Positions 8,482 to 15,696 of a DNA stretch of 64,000 bases are shown piece after piece; position 1 is the stretch's first letter, and each line of letters begins with the position of its first letter. The stretch is from Paenibacillus_E violae (GTDB taxonomy: Bacteria > Bacillota > Bacilli > Paenibacillales > NBRC-103111). The DNA lies in assembly GCF_032461945.1 (NCBI RefSeq), contig NZ_JAWCUD010000006.1, forward strand, positions 62,001-126,000, in the 5' to 3' direction. Position numbers and translations under genes: made by a program. The notes beneath the pieces were generated by a model. It was not told where the DNA came from and made no database searches. It was given only the letters and a program-made list of their open reading frames with translations.

Positions 8482-9381
8482 ATGAACTGGAATTTAATTA
8501 AGCTGCAAATCGTAGAGCTATTGGATAAACACAAACGAATTACCACGGTTGCCGATCAATTAGGGTTGAAGCAGCCGACGGTTTCCTTCCATATGAAAAG
8601 CATGGAGCAAGAGCTAGGCGTGGGTTTATTTTATTCAAAAGCAGGAAAAGTTCATTTGACAGAAGCGGGACAATCTTTGAACCACTATGCAAAGAAGATT
8701 AATGCGTTGGCTCAAGAAGCGGAGAGAGTTGTGAAGGAGTTTGATGAGAGAGGGAGCGGACATTTGAAAATTGGAGCAAGTTACGTGCCTGGCACGTATG
8801 TGCTTCCGAGCATTTTAAGTGGGTTCTCTAAACTGTATCCGCAAATTTCAATTTCACTTACCATCAGGACCTCTCCTGTCATTCAAGAAATGCTCTTGAA
8901 TCATGAAATCGACATTGGCATTATGTCGGCGGAGCCTTTTCAGTGGGCGCCCCTGATCGGGGAAACGTTATGTGAAGACGAGTTGGTCTTCTTTTTTAAC
9001 CCGAAACATCGCTTGGCGAGACAACCTAATCTTCATCCAGAGGTATTGAAGGACGTTCCTTTTATCTTGCATGGACAAGAGTCTAGCACGCGTAGCATGA
9101 CATTAAAATGGGCAAAAAGCTTAGGCATTGAACTGAAGCCCGTTATGGAGATGGACTCCCTGGAGGCCATTAAGCAAGCGGTATTAACCGGCGACAGCGT
9201 CTCGATTATTTCAAAAATGGCGATTGCAAAAGAGATGCAGCGAGCCGAGCTAGTGTATCGTGAAATCCCCCAAAATCCCTTTAAACGCTACATCTATTTC
9301 ACATATAACGAAGACCGGATTCGGTCCTCATTCTTTGATAGTTTTTTCCAGTACTTGCGTGATTCTGTCCAGAGTGAGTAA
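8482..9381 (+). CDS. LysR-family transcriptional regulator
   Basis: 299 residues from the ATG at 8482, which has AAGGAGAG seven bases upstream. An in-frame ATG 39 bases earlier lacks such a site and lies inside the promoter. The N-terminal winged helix covers about residues 1-60 (TVADQLGLKQPTVSFHMKSM, the recognition helix region). The effector-binding type 2 periplasmic-like domain covers about 85-290. It is CysB/CbbR-like in general form. Its position, divergent from the ABC operon, makes that operon the likely target. The effector is unknown. Confidence 0.9.
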   Translation: MNWNLIKLQIVELLDKHKRITTVADQLGLKQPTVSFHMKSMEQELGVGLFYSKAGKVHLTEAGQSLNHYAKKINALAQEAERVVKEFDERGSGHLKIGASYVPGTYVLPSILSGFSKLYPQISISLTIRTSPVIQEMLLNHEIDIGIMSAEPFQWAPLIGETLCEDELVFFFNPKHRLARQPNLHPEVLKDVPFILHGQESSTRSMTLKWAKSLGIELKPVMEMDSLEAIKQAVLTGDSVSIISKMAIAKEMQRAELVYREIPQNPFKRYIYFTYNEDRIRSSFFDSFFQYLRDSVQSE

Positions 9382-9487
9382 ATTCTTTTACAAAAAACAC
9401 ACGTTGAGCTGACAATCCAATGACAAAACTTCTTTATGCTCTTGTCTGGGAGGGAAACCTTTCCAAAAACGTAGAGGAGTTGAAATA

Positions 9488-10351
9488 ATGTTTAAGAAAA
9501 AGGCATTAAAGTTGGTCATGGCTGCAATCGTTGGAACAAGTGCATTAGTTGGATTCGGGGGAGCACCTCAATCTGCATCGGCTGCAAGCAACATGGTTCC
9601 GGATTATGAGGTCAAGCTTCTTCTTAATCCGAATGTCGTTCTTGGGTCGGACTTCAAGCTAACAAGCACCGTAAGATCAGCGTTTGGCATGCCCGAAACT
9701 GTAACGAAGATGAATGTTCAATTTCTCGACACGAATGCTGAAGATATTTACAACAATGGATGGAGCCCGAGAATTCGCAAAACAGAAGGCGAGAACGATT
9801 TCGAACTTAGTTATAAAAAACGTTATGCCATTACAGGTAATGATATCAATGGCGCGCTAACTTTAGCTAACCAAGAGGGCTTCAATTCAGGAGATACGGG
9901 GTATGAAGCTCAAGTTGAATGGGGTTACCAAAAGAAAACCTTGAGTATTACTCGTACGAAAAGTGGCAGCAAATCAGGTTATAGCGGTATGGATCTTCCT
10001 AACCAAGCTGATTCACGCAGTCTTCTTATCAACAATGCTCCTGATAAATTTAATAACTGGGTCTCAAGCGGATGGGGGACTAGTAAACTGTCTTCCTCTC
10101 GCATTTATGGCCCAGTACTTGCCAAACGCTCAGTTGGTACTTGGAGCGGTCAGCAGCTATACATCGAAGTATGGCCAATTCGGAATGCAGCAGGCACAGG
10201 GACAGAATATGTTGTAGAAGCATCATTCAAAACAACTAGTCAATCGACAGCCTCAGCCAAGCATGATGAACTCGTCACCTATTTGCAGGGTAAAGGATGG
10301 TTCCTAGCTCAAGATTCTTTGAAAACTCAGCTGATTATGGATCGTTACTAA
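9488..10351 (+). CDS. Exported protein with CYTH-like (triphosphate tunnel) features
   Basis: 287 residues with a clear Sec signal peptide: KKK, a hydrophobic core, and likely cleavage after QSASA (residue 32). The mature part starts with PDYEVKLLL, whose D39-x-E41-x-K43 resembles the ExExK motif of CYTH proteins. FLDTNAEDIYNNGWSPRIRK (79-98) then has the RxRK spacing, followed by YKKRY (109-113), and near the C terminus by a VEASFK strand and a KHDELVTYLQ helix. CYTH enzymes bind triphosphates or polyphosphate in a beta-tunnel. A secreted version would be unusual, and the assignment is inference from motif order only. The ribosome site is AGAGGAG. The gene has its own terminator. Confidence 0.6.
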   Translation: MFKKKALKLVMAAIVGTSALVGFGGAPQSASAASNMVPDYEVKLLLNPNVVLGSDFKLTSTVRSAFGMPETVTKMNVQFLDTNAEDIYNNGWSPRIRKTEGENDFELSYKKRYAITGNDINGALTLANQEGFNSGDTGYEAQVEWGYQKKTLSITRTKSGSKSGYSGMDLPNQADSRSLLINNAPDKFNNWVSSGWGTSKLSSSRIYGPVLAKRSVGTWSGQQLYIEVWPIRNAAGTGTEYVVEASFKTTSQSTASAKHDELVTYLQGKGWFLAQDSLKTQLIMDRY

Positions 10352-10383
10352 TCATTTATCACAAAATACATGTAAAATTCCAG

Positions 10384-10410
10384 ACCACCTTCCTTGAAGG
10401 TGGTTTTATT
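10384..10410 (+). terminator. Terminator of the exported CYTH-like gene
   Basis: ACCACCTTC (10384-10392) pairs with GAAGGTGGT (10396-10404) around a 3-base loop, then TTTATT. Confidence 0.8.
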
Positions 10411-10451
10411 GATGCTGGTACTGTATATTGCGACTATCCCCGTGACTCAGA

Positions 10452-11303
10452 TCATGTATACACCGCCATGGAGAAACAAACCTCGCTTAAATGAGTGAAA
10501 ATAGAAATGTTCCTTGCAGTGAGGTTCCTGCGATAGCAAAATTCGTCTAAATACATTTGTAAATGTTTGGCTCCAAGACCATGGAAGGTTTGGTTAATCC
10601 ATTTGCTAGCTTGTTTGGCAATCTCGAGCAATGGACGCAGACGTTTTGGTGTATAAAATCCAGTAATAATTTCGACCTTTTGTGTGCCTGTTTCAATATG
10701 CTGCTTGCGAAATGTATGAATTTCGTTACGAGAAATATGCCTTTCCTTCGGGGAAGAAAGCTGAATATGTTTTATTTTGATGTAGCTTGAGTTGCACGAT
10801 TCACTACTTGATGAACCTACGAGAAGAAGGTGCTCTTGTGGGTGTCTATGAACAGAAGGATTGAATGGGCGGCCATAAATGGCTGAATGAATACGAACGG
10901 AGCCTGAGAGGGGAATCTGTGTGTCGGAGTTTTGAATATAGGACCGAATCTTATGTAAGATTAGCCAAGCGGTTTTGTAAGTAACCTGAATGAGATTGGA
11001 AAGACTCGTAGCTGTAGTTCCCTGATCGGTACGGGAGACGAGGAATATGGCTAACAGCCATTTGCGCAGATCGGTTCGGCTACCTTCCATAATGGTTCCT
11101 GAGATTAGAGAGGCTTGATAACGACAATCGCTGCATTCGTATAAAGGATGTTTACGAGTTTTGGTTATATAGGCATGTCGATGGCTGCACTTTGGGCAGA
11201 TAAAGCCTTCAGGCCATTTCATCTGAAAAATGTATTGCGCGCAATGATCTTCAGTGGAGAAACGACTCTTAAACTGCTCAAAAGACATATGAGTTAAATC
11301 CAT
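10452..11303 (-). CDS. IS1595-family transposase relative lacking catalytic residues
   Basis: 283 residues, uninterrupted. The N-terminal zinc ribbon is intact (CPKC at 36-39, CSDC at 57-60), as is the IS1595 helical segment (GTIMEGSRTDLRKWLLAIF, about 69-87). The C-terminal family motif AKHLQMYLDEFCYR (245-258) is also kept. The ISXO2-like catalytic core is not conserved: VEIDE-type sequence is replaced by VRIHS (136-140), and I cannot find the second Asp or the final Asn/Glu block. Translation signals are good (GGGAGGG five bases before ATG), and no terminal inverted repeats are seen. This fits a decayed but maintained, possibly domesticated, DNA-binding protein rather than an active insertion sequence. 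Confidence 0.7.
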   Translation of the reverse strand: MDLTHMSFEQFKSRFSTEDHCAQYIFQMKWPEGFICPKCSHRHAYITKTRKHPLYECSDCRYQASLISGTIMEGSRTDLRKWLLAIFLVSRTDQGTTATSLSNLIQVTYKTAWLILHKIRSYIQNSDTQIPLSGSVRIHSAIYGRPFNPSVHRHPQEHLLLVGSSSSESCNSSYIKIKHIQLSSPKERHISRNEIHTFRKQHIETGTQKVEIITGFYTPKRLRPLLEIAKQASKWINQTFHGLGAKHLQMYLDEFCYRRNLTARNISIFTHLSEVCFSMAVYT

Positions 11304-11328
11304 TTAGCCCTCCCTGAAATGAAACTCA

Positions 11329-11378
11329 AGAACTTATGTTCCTATTTAAAGAATATCAAACATACGTTCTCATTGCAA
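11329..11378 (-). promoter_or_regulatory. Promoter with two LexA-like boxes upstream of the transposase relative
   Basis: On the minus strand, TTGCAA (11378-11373), 17 bases and TATTCT (11355-11350) form a good SigA promoter. The spacer contains AGAACGTATGTTTG (11370-11357), matching the Bacillus LexA consensus CGAACRNRYGTTYC except at the two outer positions. A second palindrome, GGAACATAAGTTCT (11342-11329), lies 28 bases further on (centre to centre), between the -10 and the start codon at 11303. Two operators over one promoter is a repression layout. LexA control is inferred. Confidence 0.55.
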
Positions 11379-11566
11379 CGCATTTTTGGAAATAATTATA
11401 ATTTTATACTTCTGTGTGAATGGGATAGTGCTCATAGTGTATGAACATTGGAACAGTAGGGTAGGGGGCGCACTCCAACGAGCTGAAGAACGGCTCCTAA
11501 GCTTCTTTTTCACCTCATGTCCGCATAAGGTAGTACTAATGACAAGCGGGGCAAGGGGGAAATAGG

Positions 11567-12358
11567 ATGCTGCAAAGGCGACGGTGGAGAAGCAGACCTA
11601 CAGGGAAATCAAACCGCAAAAAGGTGCTGTTAATCAGTCTTCTCATCTTTGTCTTATTTTGTGTGCAGTTTTTTATTTATGTTGAACACAATCTTAGACC
11701 ACCATTGATGAATTTGGCGAAAGTTCGAATTAAACAGATTGCTACACAGGCGATCAATAGCGCCATTGCGGATCATGTGGCAGGGAATACGAAAGCAGAG
11801 CAGCTTATCGATTGGAAAATGGATAAAAACGGGAAAATAACGGGATTCATGTTAAATTATAATGAACATATGCGCATCACATCGGATACGATAAAAACCG
11901 TGCAAGGTGAGCTTGATCATTTACAATCCATCTCTGAACACATTCCAGTTGGGCAAGCGATGAACAGTGCGATTCTCGCTTCGTTTGGTCCTGATATTCC
12001 AATTAGGCTGCTGCCGGTTGGCAATGTGAAAGTTGATCTAAATACACGTTCACAAAATGCTGGTATTAATATGGTGATGTTTGAAGTCTATGTACGCATT
12101 ATTGCTGAAGTATCGGTTATTATCCCCTTTGACTCAGATACAGAAATTGTGGAAACAGAAATTCCTATTTCATACTCCCTTGTAGTAGGGGATGTTCCTA
12201 CTTATTATTACGATAACAAAGGAAATCCTGTAGGGGGGAGTAAGGACGCAGGACTGCCCAGCTTGTCGCTTCCACAGGTTCCGAATATCGGAACAACGAC
12301 ACCAAAGGGAGATGCAGTCCAATCGCAAGAAACGATACAAAAAGAGCCGACTCCATAA
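11567..12358 (+). CDS. yunB: Sporulation protein YunB
   Basis: 263 residues. One N-terminal membrane segment (VLLISLLIFVLFCVQFFIYV, about 20-39) is followed by the YunB body: LAKVRIKQIATQAINSAIA, then VGQAMNSAILASFGPDIPI and a conserved VYVRIIAEVSVIIPFD strand. In B. subtilis yunB is a SigE-controlled mother-cell gene needed for normal sporulation. It is convergent with lytH, as its Bacillus neighbour yunA is nearby too. The C terminus ends in a low-complexity Pro/Thr/Gln tail. The ATG at 11567 lies behind a GGGGGAAA site. Confidence 0.85.
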   Translation: MLQRRRWRSRPTGKSNRKKVLLISLLIFVLFCVQFFIYVEHNLRPPLMNLAKVRIKQIATQAINSAIADHVAGNTKAEQLIDWKMDKNGKITGFMLNYNEHMRITSDTIKTVQGELDHLQSISEHIPVGQAMNSAILASFGPDIPIRLLPVGNVKVDLNTRSQNAGINMVMFEVYVRIIAEVSVIIPFDSDTEIVETEIPISYSLVVGDVPTYYYDNKGNPVGGSKDAGLPSLSLPQVPNIGTTTPKGDAVQSQETIQKEPTP

Positions 12359-12375
12359 GGGAGCGGCTTATTTTC
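12345..12375. terminator. Shared terminator between convergent yunB and lytH
   Basis: AGCCGACTCC (12345-12354) and GGGAGCGGCT (12359-12368) pair imperfectly around ATAA. They are followed by T-rich sequence on the plus strand and preceded by an A-run (T-run on the minus strand). The element overlaps the end of yunB. Confidence 0.65.
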
Positions 12376-13417
12376 TTCTTTTATTTCGATCTTCACGTTC
12401 CCATTTTCGGAGAGAAGGATAAGGGTCGAAACTCCATTCCGTTAACCCATTATCCCGGTAGAGACCAAAATGGAGATGAGGCGGAAATTTCCCTGACGTT
12501 CCAGGCTTGCCGTAACCCGAACTGCCAACCCAACCGATGGTTTGCCCGGGTTTGACAATATCATTTTCCTTGAGACTTTTTTGAAAGCTGGAAAGATGGG
12601 CGTAGTAGTGATATATATTGTTCACATCGCGAATCCCAATCCGCCAACCGCCGTATGGATTCCAACCTTTCACTTCTACTATCCCGTAGCAAGTGCTTCT
12701 GACAGGCACTCCATGCCGTGCAAATAAATCCGTTCCTTCATGAGAGCGGTGCCCTCCCCAGCCGCGGCTGTCTCCCCAAGTGCTACGATAAGAGTAGTCC
12801 GCGCTCACTGGCAAGGGGAATGCATGCTCTCCAAGGTCGAGTGTGTCAAGTGTATTAAAAATAGTAGCGAATTGTTTGATACGCTCGACGCTGCGTGAGT
12901 TTTGATAATAATTCCATAAGTTTATGAGTAAATTTTCCTCTTTCGTTCCGTTTTTACTCATGAGAAAGGCCATTGAAGCTAATAGATCCAAATCGTTGGT
13001 TCGTTCTGCGACCCCATCCCCCGAGCCATCTCTTCCATAGCCGTGAAAAAAGGAAATGCTTTTTGGATTCGTATCCTGTTGGTCTGGATTCAGTATGCCG
13101 GCCCAATCCGATTCAGGAAAGTAGATGCTTGTAATTCCTTTGTGCACAGGTCTTTTCTTAGCAATATTCATTGTTCTTTCATATTGATCGACAGCAGCTA
13201 AGTAAGCCCAAGGGATATCAGAAATTATACTCGTTTTCTCAAATAATTCTTTCCGCTCAGCGTACAGGTTGGGGTTAACCTTCGACGGAGCTGGGGCATA
13301 AGACTGTTCAGATGCAGCAGCTTGGGAAGCCGCCATACGTGAGTGAGTCCCTGATTCGGCTACTGATAGGAGGAGGCAACAAGCTAGAACCCGCGCCCAA
13401 AAAGGTTTGCTTTTCAT
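12368..13417 (-). CDS. lytH: M23-family peptidoglycan endopeptidase LytH (YunA)
   Basis: 349 residues. An N-terminal signal or anchor segment (ARVLACCLLLSVAESG) is followed by a helical region and a C-terminal LytM/M23 domain (about 225-330). Zinc ligands are visible as HEGTDLFARHG (His, Asp) and HLHFG (HxH). In B. subtilis the lytH product is a SigK-dependent L-Ala-D-Glu peptidase that trims cortex peptidoglycan during spore maturation. The ATG at 13417 is preferred because GGAAGG sits nine bases upstream. The ATG at 13426 directly abuts that site. The gene is convergent with yunB. Confidence 0.85.
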   Translation of the reverse strand: MKSKPFWARVLACCLLLSVAESGTHSRMAASQAAASEQSYAPAPSKVNPNLYAERKELFEKTSIISDIPWAYLAAVDQYERTMNIAKKRPVHKGITSIYFPESDWAGILNPDQQDTNPKSISFFHGYGRDGSGDGVAERTNDLDLLASMAFLMSKNGTKEENLLINLWNYYQNSRSVERIKQFATIFNTLDTLDLGEHAFPLPVSADYSYRSTWGDSRGWGGHRSHEGTDLFARHGVPVRSTCYGIVEVKGWNPYGGWRIGIRDVNNIYHYYAHLSSFQKSLKENDIVKPGQTIGWVGSSGYGKPGTSGKFPPHLHFGLYRDNGLTEWSFDPYPSLRKWEREDRNKRRK

Positions 13418-13533
13418 CACTATCATCCTTCCTGAAATGTTAGTTCTTAGGATGTACTCTTCAGTGGATGTTTATCCTTACAACTTTCGTATTCAACCAT
13501 TTTTTGCTATGATGCCTTTATGAGGTGAGAAGG

Positions 13534-14019
13534 GTGAGTTTTAATCACAGGGAAGAGCATGTTGACGATGGGATGCTGTTAATTCAGGCGAACTTGGATG
13601 ATATGAATCCAGAGTGGGTTTCTTATATTATGGACAAGCTCTTCGATGCTGGAGCTAATGATGTCTATGTCGTACCGATTATTATGAAAAAAGGGCGGCC
13701 AGGCATTATGTTGAATGTGCTGGTTGAAGCGACACGACTTTCTTCCATAGAAGACGTGATCTTTAGCGAAACAACGACACTGGGCATTCGATATATGCAT
13801 GCTTCCTGCCATAGATTAGGTAGAGAATTCGAGCAAGTGGATACCAAATGGGGATTGTTAACGGTAAAAGTAGGCTATCACCAAGGTAAATTGGTGCAGT
13901 ATGCCCCTGAATTTAAAGAATGTGAACGGGTAGCCAAAGAGTATCAAGTACCGTTGAAATTGGTCTATGAAGAAGTTAGAACGCAGTTTATGCTGCAGCA
14001 CAAAAAAGCCTCCTCCTAA
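13534..14019 (+). CDS. larC2: LarC2: C-terminal domain of the nickel-insertion cyclometallase, as a separate gene
   Basis: About 161 residues, matching only the C-terminal half of LarC: LIQANLDDMNPEWVSYIM, then PIIMKKGRPGIMLNVL, FSETTTLGIRY and APEFKECERVA. LarC installs nickel in the pincer cofactor of lactate racemase-type enzymes. In Lactobacillus the two halves are joined by a programmed frameshift. Here the half is encoded on the opposite strand, convergent with larC1, so joining in translation is impossible. The GTG at 13534 has AGGTGA five bases upstream; a GTG at 13525 lacks a site. A full-length function would require two separate chains to assemble. Confidence 0.85.
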   Translation: MSFNHREEHVDDGMLLIQANLDDMNPEWVSYIMDKLFDAGANDVYVVPIIMKKGRPGIMLNVLVEATRLSSIEDVIFSETTTLGIRYMHASCHRLGREFEQVDTKWGLLTVKVGYHQGKLVQYAPEFKECERVAKEYQVPLKLVYEEVRTQFMLQHKKASS

Positions 14020-14038
14020 GTCTAGGAAGAGGCTTTTT
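14002..14038. terminator. Bidirectional terminator between larC2 and larC1
   Basis: A-run, GCCTCCTCCTA, short loop, TAGGAAGAGGC, then five T residues: an 11-bp stem with one mismatch. Because of the flanking A and T runs it can serve both converging genes. It overlaps the end of larC2. Confidence 0.85.
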
Positions 14039-14042
14039 GCTC

Positions 14043-14909
14043 TTATTGATGATCGTGAGTATGCGGGTGATGGTGGTCATGATCATGGTGGTGATGGTGA
14101 TCGTCATGGGAATGGCCATGATTATGGTTATGTTCATGCGCGATGTGCTCATGACCGACTTGCCATTTTCCAATGAAAGGATCTGCTTTACCGACTACGA
14201 CACGAAGCACGTTAGGCTGATTTGGCAAATCCCTTGTGCCAGCCCCGTATCCGATCGTGTCTACGATCATTGGCGGAAAGCTTTTGGAGAACTCGTCCAC
14301 AATTCCGGAAATAATACCTGCGCCAGTTGGCGTAGTCATCTCAAGGCTATGGTTCGTTGAAGCGATAGGTAAACCACGCATCATTTCCAAAGTTGCCGGA
14401 GCGGGAACCGGGTATGTGCCATGATCAATATGAATAATTCCTGAGCCTAACGGTACAGGAGATGCATAGATGCGCTCAATCTGCAAAGAGTCGATAGCCA
14501 AGGCTGCACCAACGATGTCGACAATAGAGTCGATAGCTCCGACTTCGTGGAAATGCACTTTTTCAACTGGAATCCCGTGGATTTTCGCTTCAGCGATGCC
14601 AATTTTCTCAAAGATGGCTAAGCTGAGCGATGTGACACGGTCATTAAATCCAGCTTCTTGAATGACTTTGACGATTTCTGAGTAATGACGATGTTTCTTA
14701 GGCGGGTGTTCCGGATCTAGGATGACGTCCAATTTAAGTGCGGAAATTCCGCGCTTAATTACACGCTTCCATTCCAGGACATACGGTTCAAGCTTAATTT
14801 TGGTTAGCTCACTTTCAATATAAGCCCGGTCTGCCCCTGCATCAACCAAAGCGCCAAGTGTCATATCGCCGCTGATTCCGGAGAAGCAGTCCAAATATAG
14901 AATACGCAT
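14043..14909 (-). CDS. larC1: LarC1: N-terminal domain of the nickel-insertion cyclometallase
   Basis: 288 residues from the ATG at 14909 (MRILYLDCFSGISGDM, the usual LarC start). A longer reading from 14987 would run into larB. The conserved segments include HFHEVGAIDSIVDIVGAA and LEMTTPTGAGIISGI. The C terminus is a long His/Asp-rich tail (about residues 255-287, alternating HD and HH), probably a nickel store or relay. The protein ends where a LarC1 does and the C-terminal half is on the other strand. It is last in the larE-larB-larC1 operon, 10 bases after larB. Confidence 0.9.
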   Translation of the reverse strand: MRILYLDCFSGISGDMTLGALVDAGADRAYIESELTKIKLEPYVLEWKRVIKRGISALKLDVILDPEHPPKKHRHYSEIVKVIQEAGFNDRVTSLSLAIFEKIGIAEAKIHGIPVEKVHFHEVGAIDSIVDIVGAALAIDSLQIERIYASPVPLGSGIIHIDHGTYPVPAPATLEMMRGLPIASTNHSLEMTTPTGAGIISGIVDEFSKSFPPMIVDTIGYGAGTRDLPNQPNVLRVVVGKADPFIGKWQVGHEHIAHEHNHNHGHSHDDHHHHHDHDHHHPHTHDHQ

Positions 14910-14919
14910 GGTACGAATC

Positions 14920-15696
14920 TCACGCTCGTTTCGACATATTTTTGTTAATGAGCCCTGCATAATAGCCGGCTCCAAAGCCATTGTCAATGTTTACTACAGA
15001 GATACCAGGTGAACAGCTGTTTAACATGGACAAGAGCGGAGCCACCCCTGCAAGGTGTGCGCCATAACCGATGCTCGTCGGCACAGCGACGACAGGTTTG
15101 GATACGAGCCCGCCAAGCACGCTGGCGAGCGCGCCTTCCATGCCGGCAACGACCACAATCGCGTTAGCACCGCGAATAAGTTCTAGCCGGCGGAAGAGCC
15201 GGTGAATGCCGGCTACACCCACGTCGAACACGCGTTCGACGTGGCTGCCTAGGCATTCTGCCGTAAGAGCGGCCTCCTCCGCCACGGGGAGGTCGGAGGT
15301 CCCTGCGCACACGACGGCGATATAGCCGTCGTGGACTTTCAACATCGGTCGCTTGAACCAAGTGAGCGACCTGGCTGTTTCGTGGTAGGTGACACCTTCC
15401 ACGGCAGCGATTACATGGGCGGCTTTGGCCGCGTCGACCCGCGTAGCAAGCACGCGGTCGGTGTGTTCCATCAGCCGCCGAAATATGGCCTCGATCTGCT
15501 CGGCGGTTTTGCCTTCCCCGAAAATAACCTCGGGGAAGCCAGTGCGCTTCTCGCGATCGATGTCCAGCTGGGCAAATCCGAGATCAAGGTTGCCAGGGCC
15601 TTCGCCGCCGCCTTCCTTGATGATTTGCCTTTTGGCTTCTTCGACGTCCAGATCGCCCGTCTGTACGAGCTTCAAAATCTTTTCCAAGTCCATCAT
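14920..15696 (-). CDS. larB: LarB: nicotinic acid adenine dinucleotide carboxylase/hydrolase
   Basis: 258 residues. The C-terminal AIR-carboxylase-like domain (PurE type) includes VVVAGMEGALASVLGG, then VVAVPTSIGYGAHLAGVA and VNIDNGFGAGYYAG. LarB carboxylates the pyridinium ring of NaAD and hydrolyses it, the first step of nickel-pincer nucleotide synthesis. The start overlaps the larE stop as ATGA, so the two are coupled. The gene is noticeably GC-rich in its central part compared with larE and larC1. Confidence 0.92.
   Translation of the reverse strand: MMDLEKILKLVQTGDLDVEEAKRQIIKEGGGEGPGNLDLGFAQLDIDREKRTGFPEVIFGEGKTAEQIEAIFRRLMEHTDRVLATRVDAAKAAHVIAAVEGVTYHETARSLTWFKRPMLKVHDGYIAVVCAGTSDLPVAEEAALTAECLGSHVERVFDVGVAGIHRLFRRLELIRGANAIVVVAGMEGALASVLGGLVSKPVVAVPTSIGYGAHLAGVAPLLSMLNSCSPGISVVNIDNGFGAGYYAGLINKNMSKRA

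Noticed and set aside
13967..14360. Met/Val/His-rich frames around 14.0-14.4 kb
   Set aside because: They are other-frame readings of the His-rich tail of larC1.
13534..14909. Programmed ribosomal frameshift joining larC1 and larC2
   Set aside because: The two parts lie on opposite strands and cannot be joined in translation.
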